From Oceanospirillum maris DSM 6286 (GTDB taxonomy: Bacteria; Pseudomonadota; Gammaproteobacteria; Pseudomonadales; Halomonadaceae): a DNA stretch of 64,000 nucleotides. Below the pieces are notes generated by a model. The model did not search any database, was not told the origin of the DNA, and saw nothing but the letters and a program-made list of their open reading frames with translations. The stretch is from assembly GCF_000422865.1 (NCBI RefSeq), contig NZ_KE383937.1, positions 254,813-318,812 of the forward strand. Direction: 5' to 3'. The position numbers and the translations under genes were made by a program. Shown here in pieces: positions 57,004 through 64,000 of the stretch (position 1 is its first letter; every line of letters starts with the position of its first letter).

Positions 57004-57894
57004 ATGACTAAGTTGACTGCGGGTGCCCGTTTCCGTAAAGCACTGGCTGAAGCGAATCCACTTCAGATTGTCGGTACCACTAATGCCTATCATGCCATGA
57101 TGGCTGAACGTGTTGGCCATAAAGCCATCTACCTATCTGGTGGCGGTGTTGCTAACCACTCTTATGGTCTGCCTGATTTAGGTATGACATCACTGAATGA
57201 TGTGCTGGCTGACGTAACGCGTATTACCAGTGCTGTAGAAACACCACTGGTTGTTGATATCGACACAGGCTGGGGTGGTGCATTTAATATCGCTCGCACG
57301 ATCAAAGAGATGACCAAGGCGGGCGCAGCTGCGGTTCATATTGAAGACCAAATTGCACAAAAGCGCTGTGGTCACCGTCCAAATAAAGAGATCGTTTCTC
57401 TACAAGAGATGGTTGATCGTGTTAAAGCGGCTGTTGATGCTAAGACCGATGATGACTTCTTTATTATGGCGCGTACTGATGCGTTTCAAATGGAAGGCTT
57501 GAATGCTGCCGTTGAGCGTGCTCAAGCCTGTTTGGAAGCTGGTGCTGATGGCATTTTCGCCGAAGCGGTTCACACGCTGGATGACTACAAAGCCTTCTCT
57601 GATGGTATTAATGGGTCTCACCTGTTGGCAAACATCACTGAGTTTGGTGCAACGCCTCTGTTCAATACCGAAGAGCTAGCGGCTCATGGCGCAACGATGG
57701 TGCTTTATCCGCTATCTGCTTTCCGTGCGGCTAACAAAGCAGCGCTCAATGTTTATGAAGCATTGCTGCGTGACGGTGATCAAAAAGCGGTAGTTGATAC
57801 CATGCAAACCCGCATGGAACTGTATGATTTCTTGAACTACCATGATTTTGAGCAAAAGCTAGATGCGTTGTTTGCTGAAGGTAAGAACAAGTAA
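57004..57894 (+). CDS. prpB: Methylisocitrate lyase
   Basis: Splits 2-methylisocitrate into pyruvate and succinate, the last step of the methylcitrate cycle. The 296 residues carry the family signature KRCGH (120-124, catalytic C122), SGGGVAN (45-51), [13 protein letters not shown] and IEDQ. The ATG at 57004 has AAGGAAC upstream. An earlier in-frame start at 56965 overlaps the regulator gene and lacks similarity. It follows the GntR gene by 13 bases. Confidence 0.97.
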   Translation: MTKLTAGARFRKALAEANPLQIVGTTNAYHAMMAERVGHKAIYLSGGGVANHSYGLPDLGMTSLNDVLADVTRITSAVETPLVVDIDTGWGGAFNIARTIKEMTKAGAAAVHIEDQIAQKRCGHRPNKEIVSLQEMVDRVKAAVDAKTDDDFFIMARTDAFQMEGLNAAVERAQACLEAGADGIFAEAVHTLDDYKAFSDGINGSHLLANITEFGATPLFNTEELAAHGATMVLYPLSAFRAANKAALNVYEALLRDGDQKAVVDTMQTRMELYDFLNYHDFEQKLDALFAEGKNK

Positions 57895-57985
57895 TAGATC
57901 TTAATACTAAGGTCTTAGTATTCGAATTAACCTGTATAAAACAATAATCTGACTCTCTGAGCGATTGCAAAGGAGCACATCAATA

Positions 57986-59113
57986 ATGGTAGATAAGAAA
58001 CTAACGGGCGCAGGCCTACGTGGTCAATCAGCAGGCGAAACGGCACTTTGTACTGTAGGTAAAACTGGTGCGGGTTTAACCTATCGTGGCTACGATATGA
58101 AAGAACTTGCCGAGAAAGCACAGTTTGAAGAAGTGTCTTACCTTTTAGCCTATGGCAAGCTACCGAACCAAGCTGAGCTTGATGCTTACAAAGCTAAGTT
58201 GAAAACACTGCGTGGCTTACCTGAGCCTCTGAAAGTTGTTCTGGAGCAGATTCCGGCAGAAGCACATCCGATGGATGTGATGCGCACGGGTACTTCTATG
58301 TTGGGCAACTTGGAAACAGAGATGGATTTCTCTGAGCAGACTAACCATATTGATCGTATGTTAGCTGTGTTTCCTAGCATTATTAACTATTGGTACAACT
58401 TCAGCCATAACGGCAAACGTATCAATGTTGAAACTGATGCAGACTCTATTGCTGAGCAGTTCCTATGGACACTGCATGACAAGAAGCCAGATCCTCTACA
58501 CGTTAAAGTGATGCATGCGTCTCTGATTTTGTATGCCGAGCATGAGTTTAATGCATCTACCTTTACCGCTCGTGTTTGTGCATCTACGTTGTCGGATATT
58601 CATAGCTGTGTGACAGCAGCCATTGGTTCTTTACGTGGGCCGCTACACGGCGGCGCCAATGAAGCGGCGATGGATATGATTGAACAGTGGAAGTCTGCGG
58701 ACGAAGCTGAAGAAGCTATCATGGGTATGCTGGCACGCAAAGATAAGATTATGGGTTTTGGGCACGCAATCTATCGTGAGTCTGATCCACGTAATGCGAT
58801 TATCAAAGAATGGTCTAAGAAACTGTCTGAAGCCGTAGGTGATACTCATCTGTATGCGGTTTCCGAGCGGGTTGAAGCAGTTATGTGGCGTGAGAAAAAG
58901 CTGTTCTGTAACGCAGACTTCTTCCATGCGTCGGCCTACCATTTCATGGACATCCCAACCAAACTGTTTACACCGATCTTCGTATGCTCTCGAACTTCCG
59001 GCTGGACTGCACACGTGATGGAGCAGCGTGCGAACAACCGTATTATTCGCCCTAGCGCCGATTATACTGGTCCAGAATCTTCCCAGTGGGTCGATATCCA
59101 AGACCGTGACTGA
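57986..59113 (+). CDS. prpC: 2-methylcitrate synthase
   Basis: Condenses propionyl-CoA with oxaloacetate to 2-methylcitrate. The 375 residues follow the PrpC type: TGAGLTYRGYDMKELAEKAQFEEVSYLL, HPMDVMRTGTSMLG, GSLRGPLHGGANEAAM (substrate His) and GFGHAIYRESDPR (second His), with the Asp in the SGWTAHVMEQ region. AAAGGAG lies ten bases before the ATG. The gene is followed by an intrinsic terminator before acnD. Confidence 0.96.
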   Translation: MVDKKLTGAGLRGQSAGETALCTVGKTGAGLTYRGYDMKELAEKAQFEEVSYLLAYGKLPNQAELDAYKAKLKTLRGLPEPLKVVLEQIPAEAHPMDVMRTGTSMLGNLETEMDFSEQTNHIDRMLAVFPSIINYWYNFSHNGKRINVETDADSIAEQFLWTLHDKKPDPLHVKVMHASLILYAEHEFNASTFTARVCASTLSDIHSCVTAAIGSLRGPLHGGANEAAMDMIEQWKSADEAEEAIMGMLARKDKIMGFGHAIYRESDPRNAIIKEWSKKLSEAVGDTHLYAVSERVEAVMWREKKLFCNADFFHASAYHFMDIPTKLFTPIFVCSRTSGWTAHVMEQRANNRIIRPSADYTGPESSQWVDIQDRD

Positions 59114-59189
59114 TTCTGGTTTGACAGCGATTTAGGCGGGGCTGGACGATACTTGCCTCTAATGCCCTTGCCCCTGCCTTTTTTATTTT

Positions 59190-59221
59190 GGCTATCGGCT
59201 TATACCCGATAGCCCTTTTTT
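59190..59221 (+). terminator. Intrinsic terminator between prpC and acnD
   Basis: GGCTATCGG-cttatac-CCGATAGCC and a run of T, about 90 bases after prpC. Confidence 0.88.
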
Positions 59222-59313
59222 CAGATTGAAAAGGCTATGACGCTACGTCTTATCCTTTGTAAGTCCCTCTACACCCTATTTTGGGTAATACACGTTCCGA
59301 GTGGATTCCTGAC

Positions 59314-61917
59314 ATGAATACTCAATACCGTAAACCTCTTGCTGGCACTTCGCTGGATTACTTTGATACACGCGCTGCGGTTGATGCGATCAAGCCAGGT
59401 GCTTATGCAACACTGCCTTACACCTCTCGGGTTTTGGCAGAGCAACTGGTGCGCCGCTGCGAGCCTGAAGCGTTGACCGACTCCCTGAAACAGTTGATCG
59501 AACGTAAACAGGATCTGGATTTTCCATGGTATCCCGCCCGTGTGGTTTGCCATGATATTCTTGGTCAAACGGCGCTGGTTGACCTTGCTGGTCTGCGTGA
59601 TGCGATTGCCGACCAAGGTGGTGATCCAGCCAAAGTAAACCCAGTGGTTCCTACTCAACTGATTGTTGACCACTCGCTGGCGGTTGAAGCCCCAGGTTTC
59701 GATCCAGATGCCTTTGATAAAAACCGTGCCATTGAAGATCGTCGTAACGATGACCGCTTCCACTTTATTGAATGGTGTAAAACGGCGTTCGATAACGTTG
59801 ATGTGATCCCTGCCGGTAACGGCATTATGCACCAGATCAACTTGGAGAAAATGTCTCCGGTGATTCAGGCCCGTGATGGCGTTGCTTTCCCTGATACTTG
59901 TGTGGGCACAGACAGCCATACACCTCATGTTGATGCGTTAGGTGTGATCGCTATCGGTGTGGGCGGACTAGAAGCCGAAACCGTTATGCTGGGGCGGCCT
60001 TCTATGATGCGCCTACCAGACATTATCGGTGTTAAATTAACCGGTAAGCGTCAGCCGGGTATCACGGCTACGGACGTCGTACTGGCAATCACTGAGTTCC
60101 TGCGTAACGAAAAAGTCGTTTCTGCCTATCTGGAATTCTTTGGTGAGGGCGCTAAAGACCTGACCATCGGTGACCGGGCAACGATCTCCAATATGACACC
60201 GGAATTCGGTGCTTCTGCCGGTATGTTCTATATTGATGAGCAGACCATTGATTATCTAAAACTGACGGGCCGTGAACCTGAACAGGTGGCATTGGTTGAG
60301 CAGTATGCGAAAGAAACCGGCCTATGGGCGGATGATCTAGTTGATGCTGAATATGGTCGAGTGTTGGAATTTGACCTATCGAGCGTGTGCCGTAACATGG
60401 CCGGGCCTTCTAACCCGCACCGCCGTTTGCCAACCGCTGATTTGGAATCCCGTGGTATTGCGGGTCATCTAGATGAAGCGCTGGCAGAAGAAGCAGAAGG
60501 TCTGATGCCGGATGGTGCCGTTATCATTGCGGCGATCACCTCCTGTACGAATACCTCTAACCCTCGCAACGTGGTTGCAGCTGGCTTGATCGCCCGTCGT
60601 GCGAACGAGCTAGGCTTGGTGCGTAAGCCTTGGGTTAAAACCTCTTTTGCTCCAGGTTCAAAAGTTGCAAAACTGTACCTGGAAGAAGCGGGTTTACTTT
60701 CTGAAATGGAAAAACTGGGTTTTGGTATCGTCGGTTATGCCTGCACGACCTGTAATGGTATGAGTGGTGCCCTTGACCCTAAGATTCAGCAAGAGATTAT
60801 CGACCGTGATCTGTATGCTACGGCGGTTCTATCGGGCAACCGTAACTTCGATGGCCGTATCCATCCTTACGCGAAACAGGCGTTCTTGGCATCCCCTCCA
60901 TTGGTTGTTGCTTACGCCATTGCCGGTACGATTCGTTTTGATATCGAAAAAGATGTATTGGGAACCGATAAAGAAGGCAACCCGATTACGCTGAAAGATA
61001 TCTGGCCGAGCGATGAAGAGATCGATGCGATTGTGGCAAGCTGTGTTAAGCCTGAACAGTTTAAACAGATCTATATCCCGATGTTTGATTTAGGTGCCGT
61101 GGAAAAATCGATCAGTCCATTGTATGACTGGCGGCCACAGACCACCTACATTCGTCGACCTCCTTATTGGGAAGGCGCATTAGCCGGTGAGCGTACGATG
61201 AAGGGAATGGTGCCACTTGCCGTGCTAGGCGACAACATCACCACCGATCATCTGTCGCCATCGAACGCGATTCAGGCATCCAGTGCGGCCGGTGAATACT
61301 GCGCCAAAATGGGCTTGCCGGAAGAAGATTTCAACTCCTATGCGACGCACCGAGGTGACCACCTTACGGCGCAGCGAGCAACTTTTGCTAATCCTAAGTT
61401 GCTGAATGAGATGTGCCGCGATGAAAACGGTGAAGTGAAGCAGGGCTCTTTGGCACGTATCGAGCCAGAAGGCACTGAAAGCCGCATGTGGGAAGCGATT
61501 GAAACCTACATGGAGCGCAAACAACCGCTGATCATTATTGCCGGTGCGGACTACGGTCAGGGCTCTTCCCGTGACTGGGCTGCGAAAGGGGTACGCTTGG
61601 CAGGTGTTGAAACCATCGTTGCTGAAGGTTTTGAGCGTATTCACCGTACCAACCTCGTCGGTATGGGCGTATTACCGCTAGAATTTAAAGCCGGTGATAA
61701 TCGCAATACTTATGGTATTGATGGTACTGAAAGCTATGACGTTGTTGGCGAAATTAGCCCACGCTGTGACCTAACAGTCGTGATGACACGTCGTAATGGT
61801 GATGTTGTTAACATTCCTGTGACATGTCGTTTAGACACGGCCGAAGAAGTACGTGTGTATGTTGCCGGCGGTGTGCTGCAACGTTTCGCTCAAGACTTCC
61901 TTGAAGCTAATAACTAA
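59314..61917 (+). CDS. acnD: 2-methylcitrate dehydratase, Fe-S dependent (AcnD)
   Basis: An aconitase-family enzyme that dehydrates 2-methylcitrate to 2-methyl-trans-aconitate. The 867 residues carry the [4Fe-4S] ligands C411 (SCTNTSNP), C477 and C480 (ACTTCNG), plus GDNITTDHLSPS and YGQGSSRDWAAKG of the aconitase fold. The AcnD type is supported by the neighbour prpF, with which it replaces PrpD. The ATG at 59314 (MNTQYRKPLAGT) fits the family; an upstream in-frame ATG at 59281 adds 11 unrelated residues. The ribosome-binding site is weak (GAGTGG). Confidence 0.95.
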   Translation: MNTQYRKPLAGTSLDYFDTRAAVDAIKPGAYATLPYTSRVLAEQLVRRCEPEALTDSLKQLIERKQDLDFPWYPARVVCHDILGQTALVDLAGLRDAIADQGGDPAKVNPVVPTQLIVDHSLAVEAPGFDPDAFDKNRAIEDRRNDDRFHFIEWCKTAFDNVDVIPAGNGIMHQINLEKMSPVIQARDGVAFPDTCVGTDSHTPHVDALGVIAIGVGGLEAETVMLGRPSMMRLPDIIGVKLTGKRQPGITATDVVLAITEFLRNEKVVSAYLEFFGEGAKDLTIGDRATISNMTPEFGASAGMFYIDEQTIDYLKLTGREPEQVALVEQYAKETGLWADDLVDAEYGRVLEFDLSSVCRNMAGPSNPHRRLPTADLESRGIAGHLDEALAEEAEGLMPDGAVIIAAITSCTNTSNPRNVVAAGLIARRANELGLVRKPWVKTSFAPGSKVAKLYLEEAGLLSEMEKLGFGIVGYACTTCNGMSGALDPKIQQEIIDRDLYATAVLSGNRNFDGRIHPYAKQAFLASPPLVVAYAIAGTIRFDIEKDVLGTDKEGNPITLKDIWPSDEEIDAIVASCVKPEQFKQIYIPMFDLGAVEKSISPLYDWRPQTTYIRRPPYWEGALAGERTMKGMVPLAVLGDNITTDHLSPSNAIQASSAAGEYCAKMGLPEEDFNSYATHRGDHLTAQRATFANPKLLNEMCRDENGEVKQGSLARIEPEGTESRMWEAIETYMERKQPLIIIAGADYGQGSSRDWAAKGVRLAGVETIVAEGFERIHRTNLVGMGVLPLEFKAGDNRNTYGIDGTESYDVVGEISPRCDLTVVMTRRNGDVVNIPVTCRLDTAEEVRVYVAGGVLQRFAQDFLEANN

Positions 61918-62217
61918 GCTGAGCTTTTGTTATATAGAACCGGCCAGATCTTTCTGTCCGGTTCTCTTTATAGTAAATGATTTATAACAAACGATGACTA
62001 ATAGAAAGCGATAACCTTTTTATTAAGAGGGATAATCTTTAAGGATTTATAAAAGTTTGTTTTGATATGCACTTATTTTTTTCATAATTTTTTGTAATCG
62101 GCAGATTATTTTTTAGTAAGTTTATTTTTTCATTTCTAAAAAGATGACCTTACTTAAGCATTATTCTGAATAAGAATATCATCGCCTAATGATGTTCAGA
62201 GACACAGGAATATAACC
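61918..62217. other. acnD-prpF intergenic region
   Basis: 300 bases without a gene. A hairpin AGAACCGG...CCGGTTCT at 61936-61965 with a poor U-tract may terminate part of the acnD transcript. A palindrome TTATTC-t-GAATAA at 62162-62174 just upstream of prpF could be an operator. The rest is AT-rich. Confidence 0.45.
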
Positions 62218-63399
62218 ATGACATTTGTTCCACAGATCAAAATCCCTGCGACTTATATTCGTGGCGGTACCAGTAAAGGTGTTTTTTTCCGCCGACAGGA
62301 TCTGCCGGTTGCGGCTCAAGAGCCTGGTGAAGCCCGCGATAAAATTCTGCAACGTGTGATTGGCAGCCCTGATCCATACGGTCAGCAGATCGATGGCATG
62401 GGCGGTGCAACGTCCAGTACCAGTAAAACCGTGATTTTGGATAAGAGTGAACAGCCGGAACATGATGTTGATTATCTGTTTGGGCAGGTTGCCATTGATA
62501 AGGCTTTTGTTGACTGGTCTGGTAATTGCGGCAACCTCACCGCAGCGGTGGGTGCCTTTGCTATTGCGGGTGGTTTGGTCGATACGGATCGCATCCCTGA
62601 AAATGGTATTTGTACGGTTCGTATTTGGCAGAAAAATATCCAGAAAACGATTATTGCCCATGTACCGATCACCAACGGTGAGGTACAGGAAACCGGTGAT
62701 TTTGAACTCGATGGTGTAACCTTCCCTGCTGCTGAAGTGGTTGTTGAGTTTATGGACCCTGCCGATGGCGAAGGCTCTATGTTCCCAACTGGCAATTTGG
62801 TTGATGACCTTGAGGTACCCGGTGTAGGTACCTTCAAGGCAACCATGATTAATGCGGGTATTCCAACAATCTTTCTGAATGCGGCGGATATTAATTATAC
62901 CGGTACAGAGCTGCAAAAAGACCTTAATTCAGATGCGGCAGCGCTAGCGCGTTTTGAAACCATCCGAGCTTACGGCGCGGTTAAGATGGGGTTGATTAGT
63001 GATGTTGGTGAAGCTGTAGCACGTCAGCATACGCCAAAGGTTGCTTTTGTTGCCCCTGCGACCGATTACACCTCCTCTAGTGGCAAACAGATTTCAGTGT
63101 CTGATATTGATGTCTGCGTGCGTGCCTTATCGATGGGTAAATTGCATCACGCCATGATGGGTACTGCATCTGTGGCTATCGCAACGGCAGCAGCGGTTCC
63201 GGGCACGTTAGTTAATCTGGCAGCCGGTGGTGGTGAGCGGGAAGCCGTTACCTTTGGACATCCGTCTGGCACATTGCGGGTCGGGGCGGCGGCAGAGCAA
63301 AAAGCCAATGGCGATTGGACTGCCAAAAAAGCAGTAATGAGCCGTAGTGCACGAGTATTAATGGAAGGTTTTGTACGAATCCCTGGGGACACCTTCTAA
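62218..63399 (+). CDS. prpF: 2-methylaconitate isomerase PrpF
   Basis: Isomerises 2-methyl-trans-aconitate to the cis form, needed when AcnD replaces PrpD. The 393 residues begin PQIKIPATYIRGGTSKGVFF and contain GGATSSTSKTVIL, DWSGNCGNLTAAVGAFAI, and KMGLISD, all typical of PrpF. AGGAA lies eight bases before the ATG. It is downstream of acnD by 300 bases, an unusually wide gap for this pair. Confidence 0.96.
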   Translation: MTFVPQIKIPATYIRGGTSKGVFFRRQDLPVAAQEPGEARDKILQRVIGSPDPYGQQIDGMGGATSSTSKTVILDKSEQPEHDVDYLFGQVAIDKAFVDWSGNCGNLTAAVGAFAIAGGLVDTDRIPENGICTVRIWQKNIQKTIIAHVPITNGEVQETGDFELDGVTFPAAEVVVEFMDPADGEGSMFPTGNLVDDLEVPGVGTFKATMINAGIPTIFLNAADINYTGTELQKDLNSDAAALARFETIRAYGAVKMGLISDVGEAVARQHTPKVAFVAPATDYTSSSGKQISVSDIDVCVRALSMGKLHHAMMGTASVAIATAAAVPGTLVNLAAGGGEREAVTFGHPSGTLRVGAAAEQKANGDWTAKKAVMSRSARVLMEGFVRIPGDTF

Positions 63400-63441
63400 A
63401 CGTTGATAACTGACTTTTATAAGGCTGCGCATTGCTAGAGC

Positions 63442-63480
63442 AATCCTGCCCTTCGAAAGAAGGGCGGGATTTCTTGTTTT
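63442..63480 (+). terminator. Intrinsic terminator of prpF
   Basis: AATCCTGCCCTTC-gaaa-GAAGGGCGGGATT then TTCTTGTTTT. Confidence 0.88.
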
Positions 63481-63566
63481 ATAGGCTGGTTTTAAGGGGA
63501 AGCATAGTCTACAGCTCTAGGTTTGTCGTTATTTTGCAAAAAATGCAGATTATTTGTTTTTAAGGG

Positions 63567-63594
63567 TTGTACTGCCCAGATTTCTGCGTATAAT
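63567..63594 (+). promoter_or_regulatory. rRNA operon promoter P1
   Basis: TTGTAC (63567-63572), 16-base spacer, TATAAT (63589-63594), with an A/T-rich stretch upstream that could be an UP element. Confidence 0.8.
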
Positions 63595-63674
63595 TTGTCC
63601 TCGTTGTCACAGGGCAAGTCTCTCGGCAACGGTTAGCCTCTTGTTTTTAAAGAAAATTTCTTGAAAATAAAATG

Positions 63675-63702
63675 TTGACACCGAGGATTGCCTCTGTATA
63701 AT
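63675..63702 (+). promoter_or_regulatory. rRNA operon promoter P2
   Basis: Consensus TTGACA (63675-63680), 16-base spacer, consensus TATAAT (63697-63702). Confidence 0.9.
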
Positions 63703-63750
63703 ACGCAGCCTCAGTTAAGCAAGTCGATTCGCTTCGAGCGCTTCTTGTCT

Positions 63751-63790
63751 AACAGCTCTTTAAAAATTCAGTCAGATAATTCGTGTGGGC
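63751..63790 (+). promoter_or_regulatory. rRNA leader antitermination region (boxA, boxC-like)
   Basis: AACAGCTCTTTAAAAAT at 63751-63767 matches the boxA consensus TGCTCTTTAACA closely. TCGTGTGGGC at 63781-63790 resembles boxC. A small TTCGCTTCGAGCG hairpin upstream fits boxB. Confidence 0.75.
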
Positions 63791-63976
63791 GCTTGCCGAG
63801 ACGATCTTGGAAAAGTCACAAGATCATCAAGGTAAGCTTTCAAATCTCGAATCAATTCATTGATGTATTGTTTGTTCGCAAACAATACTGTGTATTGCGT
63901 TTAAGTTGTTAGTTATATCTTGAGCCAAGTTTGGATTGTCTTTTTATCTTCGGATAAATGGATCGTCAACTTTTTT

Positions 63977-64000
63977 AAACTGAAGAGTTTGATCATGGCT
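63977..64000 (+). rRNA. 16S ribosomal RNA, first 24 bases (partial)
   Basis: AAACTGAAGAGTTTGATCAT continuing GGCT to the window edge matches the universal 16S 5' end (AAATTGAAGAGTTTGATCAT in E. coli). The exact first base is set by comparison with E. coli. Confidence 0.95.

Noticed and set aside
59269..59928. 219-codon minus-strand frame opposite acnD
   Set aside because: Antisense of a conserved aconitase-family region; no independent evidence.
62179..62916. 245-codon minus-strand frame opposite prpF
   Set aside because: Antisense of PrpF; the plus-strand gene has clear motifs and a ribosome-binding site.
63688..63912. 74-codon frame in the rRNA leader
   Set aside because: It overlaps the P2 promoter, boxA and leader RNA.

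Overview
The window reads as one stretch of a marine gammaproteobacterial chromosome. The gene set resembles Oceanospirillales/Oceanospirillaceae: E. coli-type RibE/RibB with an FMN riboswitch, a ThrH phosphatase of the Pseudomonas type, AcnD/PrpF-type methylcitrate cycle, Aap amino-acid transporter, APS-type CysH beside CysB and TauE, and two chemoreceptors. Genus assignment is inference. Most of the window is ordinary, compact core genome with many clear intrinsic terminators. The left edge cuts a Lon-family protease gene just inside its Walker A motif. The right edge cuts the first 24 bases of a 16S rRNA gene, preceded by two tandem rRNA promoters and a boxA.

Layout. 1-7.9 kb: Lon-like protease with DUF2489 and DUF327 proteins, a candidate small RNA on the minus strand, a DsbA/kappa-GST-like isomerase, ribE, an AzgA-type purine permease behind a long leader with a terminator-like hairpin, and ribB under an FMN riboswitch. 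7.9-15 kb: an AT-richer insertion holding a single 2048-codon gene for an Avs-like STAND NTPase with an N-terminal PD-(D/E)xK (Cap4/DUF4297-like) nuclease, a likely anti-phage defence protein. The insertion is bounded by two direct copies of the last 51 coding bases of metR, so it looks like a genomic island integrated into the 3' end of metR. 15-20.8 kb: divergent metR/metE, DinB-like protein, ung and ygfZ.

20.9-30.3 kb: a copper region (small membrane protein, cytochrome c lipoprotein, a MerR-type operator, copZ, copA and a 32-residue membrane peptide), sulfide:quinone oxidoreductase, periplasmic MsrA, a hybrid histidine kinase paired with a molybdopterin-fold-like secreted protein, and sodB. 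30.7-44.8 kb: a coiled-coil membrane protein, htpG with a sigma-32 promoter, two methyl-accepting chemotaxis proteins (one with a c-type heme motif in its sensor), small envelope proteins, two pseudouridine synthases, a GNAT acetyltransferase, a SulP transporter behind a sigma-54 site, tcdA and an omega-amidase.

45-56 kb: the aapJQMP transporter, TauE-like exporter, cysB, cysH, thrH, pabB and an alpha/beta hydrolase. 56-63.4 kb: the propionate (2-methylcitrate) cluster of a GntR regulator, prpB, prpC, acnD and prpF, with four copies of an ATTGTNNACAAT-like operator upstream. Terminators inside this cluster suggest it is read as more than one transcript. The strongest candidate for an undescribed system is the STAND/nuclease island in metR. 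Secondary leads are the minus-strand RNA at about 3.3-3.5 kb, the purine-permease leader, the heme chemoreceptor and the kinase/molybdopterin-fold pair.
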